Assembly (NCBI GenBank): GCA_014239715.1
Contig: JAAZYJ010000311.1
Coordinates: 1 to 6,022 of the forward strand
Source of the DNA: Flavobacteriales bacterium
GTDB taxonomy: Bacteria > Bacteroidota > Bacteroidia > Flavobacteriales > Parvicellaceae
Reading direction: 5' to 3'
DNA: 6,022 nt
A program made the position numbers and the translations under genes. Below are positions 1 through 5,355 of the stretch, piece after piece. The notes beneath the pieces are model-generated. The model was not told the origin of the DNA, did no database searches, and saw only the letters and a program-made list of their open reading frames with translations. The stretch's first letter is position 1. Every line of letters starts with the position of its first letter.

Positions 1-1
1 C

Positions 2-991
2 AACGAACCCGAGGAGATTTTTTCATCGCTTAAAAACAACCCACTGGTTAAGGCAGCGGCAATAAGAACCATTGTAGCCGGCATGGGATCCACTGCCCAT
101 GGATCTCTTGGTATTCAGGTATTAGGAATTGATTACGAAGAAGAAAAAACCCTGACTGCTATCTCGACCAGTATTGTAAAGGGGACCTATTTTTCTGAGA
201 TAAAATCCAAGCCGGTAATTGTCGGGCAGGCACTAGCAGAAAAGCTGAAGCTGGACATAAAAAAGAAGCTTTACATAACTTTTGTAGATGGAAATGGAGA
301 CCAGCAAAAGATCAAGCTGAAAGTAGAAGGCATATTTAAAACAGCCAGCTCTATTTTTGATGGAGCTAACGTATACATGAAAAGGGAAGACCTGAATAAG
401 GCATTGGGTTCAGAGGTTGCGCATGAGATTGCCATATTGTGTCATTCAATAGATCAGGCAGAAGCATTGAAGGCAGAGCTGTCGGAAAAATTCAAAAAGG
501 ACAAGGTGGATACCTGGAGTGAAATTGCTCCCGAGCTTGGGTATGCAGATGAGATGATGAGCTTGTTCATCTATATTTTCATGGGCATTATTTTACTGGC
601 CCTTTCTTTTGGCATCATCAACACCATGCTCATGGCAGTGCTGGAGCGAAAAAGAGAGCTGGGCATGCTCATGTCTGTAGGTATGAACAAAAGAAAGGTG
701 TTCGTTATGATCCTTTTCGAAACATTATTTATTTCAATAATTGCGGCGCCAATAGGAATTGCTCTGTCGTATGCGATAATTGTTCATTTTGGAGCGCATG
801 GAATTGACCTTTCAATAGTAGGGAAAGGAATGGAGAATTTCGGCGTAGGCTCACGGGTATACACCTATTTGCCGACAAACTTATATGTGAATATTTGTGT
901 AATGACACTTTTCGTAACCTTTTTATCTTCATTGCTCCCGGCAAGGAGAGCTCTTAAGCTCGATCCGGCGGAAGCGGTCAGGGCTTTATAA
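2..991 (+). CDS. ABC transporter permease, LolC/LolE-like FtsX family (5' end outside window)
   Basis: This is the inner-membrane permease of a lipid/lipoprotein-type ABC exporter. The frame is open from base 2 to the TAA at 989-991, so the gene begins before the window; the ATG at 83 is internal. 329 residues are visible. The first ~185 are a periplasmic MacB_PCD/LolC-E-like domain with the typical pieces VLGIDYEEE, VKGTYF, VIVGQALAEKL and VEGIFKTASS. Then come three membrane segments at about residues 188-210, 234-261 and 294-314. After the first of these is the FtsX coupling sequence ERKRELGMLMSVGMNKRK. The end, PARRALKLDPAEAVRAL, is the classical FtsX C-terminus. A fourth, N-terminal membrane helix is expected upstream. 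The ATPase gene follows after 10 nt, so the two should form one complex. The family assignment is firm; the substrate (lipoprotein, lipid or other) is inferred. Confidence 0.93.
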   Translation, partial: NEPEEIFSSLKNNPLVKAAAIRTIVAGMGSTAHGSLGIQVLGIDYEEEKTLTAISTSIVKGTYFSEIKSKPVIVGQALAEKLKLDIKKKLYITFVDGNGDQQKIKLKVEGIFKTASSIFDGANVYMKREDLNKALGSEVAHEIAILCHSIDQAEALKAELSEKFKKDKVDTWSEIAPELGYADEMMSLFIYIFMGIILLALSFGIINTMLMAVLERKRELGMLMSVGMNKRKVFVMILFETLFISIIAAPIGIALSYAIIVHFGAHGIDLSIVGKGMENFGVGSRVYTYLPTNLYVNICVMTLFVTFLSSLLPARRALKLDPAEAVRAL

Positions 992-1001
992 ATACAGAAT
1001 T

Positions 1002-1685
1002 ATGAATGTAATTGAAACGAATAACCTGTTTAAGATCTACCAGCAAGGAGAGATCGAAGTTAAAGCACTTAATGATGTATCTATTTGCTTTAAGCAAGGA
1101 GAGTTTACTTCAATAGTTGGACCTTCAGGATCCGGTAAAACTACTTTTCTAAATGCCATCGGCGGTCTGGATACACCAACATCCGGAAATGTCATGATCA
1201 ACAACACAGACATAACTCAGCTCAGGTCAAATAAGCTGGTTGATTTCAGACTGCGCAACATAGGTTTTGTTTTTCAGGCCTATAATCTCATTCCGGTACT
1301 CACTGCCAAAGAAAATGTGGAATTTATTATGCTGATGCAGGGATCCTCTCCAGTGGAAAGGAAAACCAGATCCCAGGAATTGCTTGAGTCAGTGGGGTTG
1401 GGAGATAAGCTAAATCGAAGACCAGGGCAGCTTTCAGGTGGGCAACAGCAGCGAGTGGCAGTAGCCAGGGCATTGGCTTCAAAGCCCCAATTTGTATTGG
1501 CAGATGAACCTACTGCTAACCTGGATTCCACTTCAACCGCCAATTTACTCGACATCATGTACCGTATGAATCAGGAGGAAAATATGACGTTTATTTTTTC
1601 CACACACGACCAACGAGTGATAGACAGGGCCAAACGCATCATCACACTGGAAGATGGACAGGTTATCTCTGATATTATGCAATAA
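1002..1685 (+). CDS. ABC transporter ATP-binding protein, LolD/MacB-like
   Basis: This is the cytoplasmic nucleotide-binding subunit that powers the upstream permease. All ABC motifs are intact: Walker A GPSGSGKT (40-47), Q-loop glutamine Q92 in FVFQAYNL, signature LSGGQ (144-148), Walker B FVLADEP (164-170) with catalytic Glu169, D-loop NLDS, and switch His203 in FSTHD. The sequence AYNLIPVLTAKENV after the Q-loop and the 227-residue length are typical of the LolD/MacB subfamily. No Shine-Dalgarno is visible before the ATG; the upstream bases are A/T rich, as is usual in Bacteroidota. It lies between the permease (10-nt gap) and a barrel gene (15-nt gap), which indicates one operon. The gene could be named lolD, but Bacteroidota carry many FtsX/LolD-like paralogues, so I leave the symbol empty. 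Confidence 0.95.
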   Translation: MNVIETNNLFKIYQQGEIEVKALNDVSICFKQGEFTSIVGPSGSGKTTFLNAIGGLDTPTSGNVMINNTDITQLRSNKLVDFRLRNIGFVFQAYNLIPVLTAKENVEFIMLMQGSSPVERKTRSQELLESVGLGDKLNRRPGQLSGGQQQRVAVARALASKPQFVLADEPTANLDSTSTANLLDIMYRMNQEENMTFIFSTHDQRVIDRAKRIITLEDGQVISDIMQ

Positions 1686-1700
1686 TTAATAAGACTGGAA

Positions 1701-2870
1701 ATGAGATTTACACTGTTCGTTTTCTTGATGATCTTTTCTTGTAGCATAGCAGTTGCTCAGGAGAAAAAGAAGCTTAAGGATGTTATAACAGTCAGTGGTT
1801 ATGTAAAATACATGAACACATCGTCGTTTCTTAGTCTGGATAGTGTGATCACCGACAATTTAATTCATAATCGAATCAATTTCAAAGCTTTTCTGTCAAA
1901 TCGATTCACGGCCGTTGTCGGCATGAGGAATCGAATATTTTATGGCGAAGCAACCAGAATGAATCCCTATCTGGGCGATATGCTTGATGCAGATCCAGGT
2001 CAGATGGATCTTTCTTTTGTGCCGGTAGATAAAAAGTCATTTGTCGTTCATTCCATATTGGACAGGGCTTACCTGAAGTACATCTCTGATAAATGGGATG
2101 TTCGTTTAGGAAGACAGAGGATCAATTGGGGAGTAAACCTGGCCTGGAACCCAAACGACCTGTTCAATGCCTACAGCCTTATCGATTTTGATTACCAGGA
2201 GCGCCCCGGGGCAGACGCCGTTCGGGTTCAGTACTTTCCGGGCGGTCTGGCAAGTATAGATCTAGCTTATCAGCCGGGCAATGGACTCGACAGCTCTATT
2301 GTGGCAGGAATGTGGAAGTTCAATAAGTGGAAATATGACTTTCAGCTTCTTGCAGGTAATTACTATTCAGATCTGGCGCTTGGTGCAGGGTGGGCCGGCA
2401 ATGTTAAAAAAGCAGGCTTTAAAGGAGAAGCCACTTATTTTCAACCCAGAGAAAATTTTTCGGACACAAGTGGAATCATAAGCTCTTCGATCACGTTGGA
2501 CTATTCATTTAAAAATGGGCTATACATCAATGCTTCAGCGTTGTACAATAGCGGAGGGGTAGACCAAATCAGTAGTACGGCAAATCCAATCCAAGGTCTG
2601 ATAGGGGTAATTTCAGCGAAAAACCTGATGCCCTCGAAACTAACCTATTTTGCACAGGCCAGCGGAGCCTTTAACCCCGCGCTGAACGGATCATTATCTG
2701 CTTTTTTTATGCAAGGGTTTAACATATTGCTTGTGATGCCCTCCGTATCCTACACCATGCACGAAAGCTGGGAAATCATGCTGCTTGGTCAATCTTATTT
2801 CGGGGAGATAAACAGCGTTTTTAAAGGATTAGGGACAGGGATTTACTTAAGGCTGATGTATAGCTACTGA
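1701..2870 (+). CDS. Outer-membrane beta-barrel protein (DUF1302/porin-like) of the ABC operon
   Basis: A 389-residue exported protein. Residues 1-20 form a signal peptide: Arg2, a hydrophobic core, then AVA before QEKKK, a typical Bacteroidota signal peptidase I site. Cys14 lacks a proper lipobox. The rest alternates polar and hydrophobic residues as amphipathic strands and ends in GIYLRLMYSY, with a terminal aromatic residue as in outer-membrane barrels. The stretch GRQRINWG (137-144) followed by WNPNDLFN (149-156) resembles the 'GRQ-W-G ... NP-D-F' core of DUF1302 and alginate-export-like barrels. Position in the operon, 15 nt after the ATPase, suggests it is the outer-membrane partner of the transporter, perhaps receiving or anchoring its cargo. 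That role is inferred from context. The barrel call is strong, the family name moderate. Confidence 0.85.
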   Translation: MRFTLFVFLMIFSCSIAVAQEKKKLKDVITVSGYVKYMNTSSFLSLDSVITDNLIHNRINFKAFLSNRFTAVVGMRNRIFYGEATRMNPYLGDMLDADPGQMDLSFVPVDKKSFVVHSILDRAYLKYISDKWDVRLGRQRINWGVNLAWNPNDLFNAYSLIDFDYQERPGADAVRVQYFPGGLASIDLAYQPGNGLDSSIVAGMWKFNKWKYDFQLLAGNYYSDLALGAGWAGNVKKAGFKGEATYFQPRENFSDTSGIISSSITLDYSFKNGLYINASALYNSGGVDQISSTANPIQGLIGVISAKNLMPSKLTYFAQASGAFNPALNGSLSAFFMQGFNILLVMPSVSYTMHESWEIMLLGQSYFGEINSVFKGLGTGIYLRLMYSY

Positions 2871-2897
2871 GTCTGTTCATTTTTCCCCATCAACTTC

Positions 2898-2929
2898 TCT
2901 GACCGCTTAAGAAGAAGGACCTATATTTG
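2898..2929 (+). promoter_or_regulatory. Bacteroidota-type promoter (TCTG-N20-TATATTTG)
   Basis: The bases TATATTTG at 2922-2929 match the Bacteroidota -7 consensus TAnnTTTG exactly. TCTG at 2898-2901 is one mismatch from the -33 TTTG, at a spacing of 20 nt. Transcription would begin near 2935-2937. The first ATG after it (2950) opens only a 14-codon frame, so the promoter serves either a non-coding RNA or the sulfotransferase gene through a leader of about 420 nt. The motif match is seen directly; activity is inferred. Confidence 0.45.
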
Positions 2930-2991
2930 CAGGAACAGAAAACATCAGGATGAAAATATTAAAATTGTTGAAACTACCGATGAACGTTAAA

Positions 2992-3027
2992 TAATCCCTC
3001 TACTAAGGAAAGTCCTGGAGAGTATTA
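2992..3027 (+). other. Compound RNA stem-loop candidate
   Basis: About 12 base pairs can form here. TAAT (2992-2995) pairs with ATTA (3024-3027), CTCT (2998-3001) with AGAG (3019-3022), and AGGA (3006-3009) with TCCT (3013-3016) around an AAG loop. Small internal loops separate the three helices. It begins about 55 nt after the predicted transcription start. No U-tract follows, so it is not a terminator. Pairing was found by eye and no folding energy was computed. Confidence 0.3.
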
Positions 3028-3234
3028 ATAAAAGCCAAAATAACTACACGCAACAACGTATTATATTACACATCTACCTTACGGGATAGCTAGGGAGCCG
3101 TACCCGGAACGTGAAATATAATGCCACTTAAAAGAGAATAGAGAGAGATTCAACATGGACGTAAAAGCCCCGGTGAGTCCTTTTTGGATTTCTAATCAAA
3201 TTCATTGCGTAACTCTATGATTTTTTTTTAATTC

Positions 3235-3258
3235 GCGTGGCTTAAATTAATCCAACGC
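3235..3258. repeat. Imperfect inverted repeat between T9 and A5 tracts
   Basis: GCGTGG (3235-3240) pairs with CCAACGC (3252-3258) around one bulged A, and the interior adds TTA/TAA around AAT. The element is preceded by nine T (3221-3229) and followed by five A (3259-3263), which could extend the stem past an unpaired AATTC. The T-run lies on the wrong side of the stem for a standard terminator in either direction. It may be a structured part of the sulfotransferase leader or a remnant end of an inserted segment. Confidence 0.3.
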
Positions 3259-3352
3259 AAAAATATTTTCAATAAAAATAACAGTGAATTTGTCCGATTT
3301 GAACATGATAAAACCTGATAGAAACAATTAGAGAAATTTAAATATTACGGAG

Positions 3353-4021
3353 ATGTTAAATTACTACAGGCGATATAAAATGCGTAATTATCCAATTATT
3401 GTTTCCTATCCAAAAACAGGACGCACATGGTTAAGGTTTATGCTGAAGGAGTTAAACCTTAATTTTGTGTTTAGCCATGACCAGTCGGAACCGATACAAA
3501 AAATATCATACAAAGATTATATCTCAAACGTTTCGAATTACAAAAAGAAAAAAGTGATCTTTCTAATAAGAGACCCAAAAGATACAGTTGTTTCAATGTT
3601 TTTCCAGATGACAAAAAGAGAAAAGCTGTTCCAAGGGAATATTTCGGATTTCATCCGTAATGACATATGGGGCATTAAAAAAATTGTCTGGTTTTATAAA
3701 CTTTGGTCTGACTACCAAGGAGTGCCTGCCTCTATACTGATTGTGAAATATGAAGATCTGAAACAAAATACAACCCTTGAAATAAACCGAATCTGCACTT
3801 TTGTAGGACAGGAAAGAGAAAGTGACACAATTCAGAATGTTGTAGATCTATACAGTTTTGAGAACATGCACAAGAAGGAAGCTCAATCGAATTCGGATAA
3901 AGATAGTCTTAAAGCTCGCAAGGCGAAGGTAGGCGGCTATGTCGATATGTTGAATGCCGGAGATATCGATTATTGTAATAAAGTTATCACAGAAACTAAT
4001 TGCCCGTGGTATAGTGTTTAA
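3353..4021 (+). CDS. PAPS-dependent sulfotransferase domain protein
   Basis: A cytosolic enzyme predicted to transfer the sulfuryl group of 3'-phosphoadenosine-5'-phosphosulfate (PAPS) to a hydroxyl or amine on an unidentified acceptor. Residues 19-28, YPKTGRTWLR, are the 5'-phosphosulfate-binding loop (family form YPKSGTTWL; GRTW variants occur in bacteria). IFLIRDPKDTVVSMFF (69-84) is the 3'-phosphate-binding segment, with Arg73 and Ser81. The C-terminal RKAKVGGY corresponds to the RKGxxGdW element that contacts PAPS. His42 is a possible catalytic base (inference). At 222 residues it is slightly shorter than the usual 250-300. Start: the ATG at 3353 directly abuts GGAG (3349-3352), too close for a ribosome site, so the ATG at 3380 (Met10, beginning MRNYPIIV) may be the true start. 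GC is about 36% by hand count versus about 44% for the ATPase gene, which suggests transfer. No partner genes adjoin it. Confidence 0.9.
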   Translation: MLNYYRRYKMRNYPIIVSYPKTGRTWLRFMLKELNLNFVFSHDQSEPIQKISYKDYISNVSNYKKKKVIFLIRDPKDTVVSMFFQMTKREKLFQGNISDFIRNDIWGIKKIVWFYKLWSDYQGVPASILIVKYEDLKQNTTLEINRICTFVGQERESDTIQNVVDLYSFENMHKKEAQSNSDKDSLKARKAKVGGYVDMLNAGDIDYCNKVITETNCPWYSV

Positions 4022-4238
4022 GCAATGAAAACAGTAGCATTAACACCCCAAACCCGCTATGGTGACAATAGGAAATTGATGCATATAACAACGCTTAAAG
4101 ATTGATGGTATTTAGTTTGTTGAAAGGATATTCCCCCATCCAATTAAGTCCGTAACTGTAGGTGCTCCGATGCGAGAAAGTCAATTTCCTCAACCAAATG
4201 CACTAACATTGGTGCTTAAACGTTAGCCAATATTAAAT

Positions 4239-4260
4239 AAAAAATAATTGAAAACAATTA
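4239..4260 (-). terminator. Weak rho-independent terminator candidate for the DUF2490 gene
   Basis: Read on the minus strand, TAATTG, a TTTT loop and CAATTA form a 6-bp hairpin (arms 4255-4260 and 4245-4250), directly followed by six T (4239-4244) and further T-rich sequence. It lies about 80 nt past the DUF2490 stop codon. The stem has only one G-C pair, so it would be weak. Confidence 0.35.
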
Positions 4261-4324
4261 CATAGGCGAACTGACAATAGAAGAGTTTGAACAACTTAAA
4301 GAAATTCGTTTCTCAGTCAGCTGA
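4241..4324 (+). pseudogene. Start-less coding fragment, possible gene remnant
   Basis: After the in-frame TAA at 4238-4240 the frame reads KIIENNYIGELTIEEFEQ and continues LKEIRFSVS to the TGA at 4322-4324. The composition (Glu/Ile/Leu rich, amphipathic) looks protein-like, but there is no ATG, GTG or TTG in frame. It could be the tail of a gene lost by deletion, or chance; 27 codons are too few to tell. I do not recognise a family. Confidence 0.2.
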
Positions 4325-4340
4325 TCAGACACTTTTGTGT

Positions 4341-5042
4341 TTAAAATTTGTGATGAAGGCTAAGCTGAGCCTGTGTTTTCCCCCAGTTGTCAGTGATCTG
4401 TCGCATGACTCCCAGCTGAACCCTTAGCTGCTTTTTGAATGCATAACCCAAGGCCATGTATGTTCGGTTTCTGTCGAAAATTTCAACATATTTTCCATTT
4501 CCAATTGATCGCTGACCATTGATAAAAAGTTCATTGTACAGAGCCAGATAAATTGTTTTATCGTCTATTGCTGGCTTGTTCAAACCAACATTTAAAAATA
4601 GATTGTATCGATAGCGAGTTCTTAGATCCTGATCCTGGACGAACCTCTGTTCATATCTGAATCGATGCGTCAGATGAAACCGATTGCCAAGGTGTACAGG
4701 GAATAATGCTTCCTGATAGATCCTGCTTTCTTTGGTTGTTGAATTGTCAGAGCCATAAGCTCCGGTCTGGACATTTCCATAGCCCAGCGTAAATTTAATG
4801 TTGGCAGTTTTTGGTTTGAAGGTTAAACCTCCGCGAAGCAATAATTGCTCCAGATCACCCCCGGCATTCCAGTTCCTGAACTGAAAATCTCCTTGTATTC
4901 CCCATGGCCCGTCTTTGAAGGTAGTGTTCCAAAAATACATGTACCATGCACCTGTTTTTGCCTGATCGATCTGGCTATGGCCGGAAAAAGAAGAGCAGAC
5001 CAGCATCAGAGCTGCCGCTATTGTCGTTAAAAGCTTCATCAT
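4341..5042 (-). CDS. DUF2490 family outer-membrane protein
   Basis: A 233-residue exported protein. Residues 1-24 are a signal peptide (MMK, a hydrophobic TTIAAALMLVC core, then SSFSGHSQ); Cys16 has no lipobox. The mature part begins AKTGAWYMYFWNTTF and carries the features I associate with DUF2490: GDFQFRNWN, EQLLLRGGL (65-73), LGYGNV, then HRFRYEQRF (126-134), RTRYRYNLFLN and FDRNRTYMALGY (189-200). Alternating strands and a terminal Phe (LSLHHKF) fit a small beta-barrel of about ten strands in the outer membrane. The biological role of DUF2490 proteins is not established. The start may be either of two consecutive ATGs (5042 or 5039); Shine-Dalgarno evidence is too weak to choose. It is transcribed alone, convergent with the sulfotransferase gene and divergent from the TPR gene. 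Confidence 0.85.
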   Translation of the reverse strand: MMKLLTTIAAALMLVCSSFSGHSQIDQAKTGAWYMYFWNTTFKDGPWGIQGDFQFRNWNAGGDLEQLLLRGGLTFKPKTANIKFTLGYGNVQTGAYGSDNSTTKESRIYQEALFPVHLGNRFHLTHRFRYEQRFVQDQDLRTRYRYNLFLNVGLNKPAIDDKTIYLALYNELFINGQRSIGNGKYVEIFDRNRTYMALGYAFKKQLRVQLGVMRQITDNWGKTQAQLSLHHKF

Positions 5043-5062
5043 CTTGCAGATTAAATAGTGTG

Positions 5063-5078
5063 TTAGGACATGTTCTAA
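5063..5078. repeat. 16-bp near-perfect palindrome, operator candidate
   Basis: TTAGGACATGTTCTAA is self-complementary in seven of eight arm positions. It lies 21 nt upstream of the DUF2490 start codon and about 20 nt downstream of its predicted transcription start, where a bound dimeric repressor could block transcription. One such palindrome is expected by chance every few kilobases, so only the position makes it interesting. Confidence 0.3.
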
Positions 5079-5104
5079 TTGAATACTCTATGCAACCAAC
5101 AGGC

Positions 5105-5136
5105 CGAATATAGTAGTTTATAATTATCAGAACAAA
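5105..5136 (-). promoter_or_regulatory. Promoter candidate for the DUF2490 gene (TTTG-N20-TATATTCG)
   Basis: On the minus strand, TTTG (5136-5133) and TATATTCG (5112-5105) lie 20 nt apart. The second is one mismatch from the Bacteroidota TAnnTTTG element. Transcription would begin near 5098, giving a leader of about 55 nt before the start codon at 5042. Confidence 0.4.
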
Positions 5137-5297
5137 CCACCGCATTCAAACCGGTCTGTACGCTTTCCCAAACTCAGAAGTAAACGCCGCCGCCTCGCCA
5201 AATACTACAACTTTTCAATTGCCATTAGATTTATATATGCTTGGGGTATTCCGAGTATTTTGATCATCATTTTGAAGTGCACTAACAACATCTCCCA

Positions 5298-5315
5298 ATA
5301 AATTCATAAATTCAT
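5298..5315. repeat. Short tandem repeat ATAAATTC (2.25 copies)
   Basis: Two adjacent copies of ATAAATTC (5298-5305 and 5306-5313), plus a partial third (AT), lie 40-58 nt upstream of the TPR start codon. It could be a direct-repeat binding site or simple AT-rich slippage sequence. Confidence 0.3.
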
Positions 5316-5355
5316 GTAGAAAAAATTATTCTGTGTTAAATTTGTTTTGATCACT

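Larger units (their letters stand above)
2871..3352 (+). other. 482-nt intergenic stretch with a promoter and RNA-hairpin candidates
   Basis: I find no convincing protein gene here on either strand. Only tiny frames occur: 14 codons at 2950-2994 (MKILKLLKLPMNVK) and 21 codons at 3155-3220. What stands out is a consensus promoter (2898-2929), a compound stem-loop (2992-3027), a second region of mutually exclusive GC-rich pairings (3080-3113) and a hairpin bounded by T9 and A5 tracts (3221-3263). The stretch could be a small-RNA gene, a long 5' leader of the sulfotransferase gene, or decayed mobile DNA. No rho-independent terminator with a strong GC stem is visible behind the barrel gene; only a T5 run at 2880-2884 follows its stop. 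Confidence 0.5.
4022..4340. other. Intergenic stretch with decayed coding fragments
   Basis: This 319-nt AT-rich gap lies between the convergent sulfotransferase and DUF2490 genes. No complete gene is visible. A 26-codon frame at 4025-4105 follows the sulfotransferase stop. A stop-free stretch ending at the TAG at 4224-4226 reads ...SVTVGAPMRESQFPQ... with a possible ATG at 4170. Another start-less frame ends at 4324. A weak minus-strand terminator is at 4239-4260. The 8-mer GTTTAAGC at 4016-4023 recurs as its exact inverse at 4214-4221. Overall it looks like eroded DNA. Confidence 0.45.
5043..5355. other. Divergent intergenic region between DUF2490 and TPR genes
   Basis: This 313-nt region holds the start signals of both flanking genes: a minus-strand promoter candidate (5105-5136), a near-perfect 16-bp palindrome (5063-5078) and a tandem octamer (5298-5315). 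The 9-mer TTTTGATCA occurs twice, at 5258-5266 and at 5345-5353 just before the TPR start. A GC-rich patch around 5180-5200 (GCCGCCGCC) interrupts otherwise AT-rich sequence and lies inside a 72-codon start-less plus-strand frame (5083-5301). Confidence 0.5.

Noticed and set aside
729..944. Minus-strand open frame inside the permease gene.
   Set aside because: Antisense shadow of a well-supported FtsX-family coding region.
1280..1558. Minus-strand open frame inside the ATPase gene.
   Set aside because: Antisense shadow; the plus frame has all ABC motifs.
1701..1760. Cys14 in the barrel protein's signal peptide as a lipoprotein site.
   Set aside because: The preceding residues IFS do not form a lipobox and a good AVA cleavage site follows.
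2281..2481. Plus-strand 66-codon frame inside the barrel gene.
   Set aside because: Out-of-frame shadow of the continuous barrel coding region.
2950..2994. 14-codon frame MKILKLLKLPMNVK right after the 2922 promoter, as a leader peptide.
   Set aside because: Too short to judge, AGG lies directly against the ATG with no spacing, and no regulatory codon run is present.
3003..3020. AGGAAAGTCC resembles the conserved CR-I segment of bacterial RNase P RNA.
   Set aside because: The rest of the RNase P core (P4 3' strand, ACAGAA and GGCUUA-type motifs) is absent downstream, so the match is probably chance.
3090..3120. GGAGCCGTA followed by GGAACGTGAAA suggested group II intron domain V.
   Set aside because: The hairpin cannot close: the expected 3' strand ending CGTACGGTTC is missing and there is no reverse transcriptase gene.
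3155..3220. 21-codon frame MDVKAPVSPFWISNQIHCVTL preceded by a purine-rich stretch.
   Set aside because: No recognisable family and the length is within chance expectation.
4025..4105. 26-codon ATG frame just after the sulfotransferase stop.
   Set aside because: No ribosome site, no recognisable features, and length expected by chance.
4016..4226. Inverse 8-mers (GTTTAAGC/GCTTAAAC) and CTAAC...GTTAG considered as an integron attC site.
   Set aside because: Core sites do not match RYYYAAC/GTTRRRY properly, and the CTAAC/GTTAG arms are too close together for an attC hairpin.
4845..5030. Plus-strand 61-codon frame opposite the DUF2490 gene.
   Set aside because: Antisense shadow; the minus frame has a signal peptide and family motifs.
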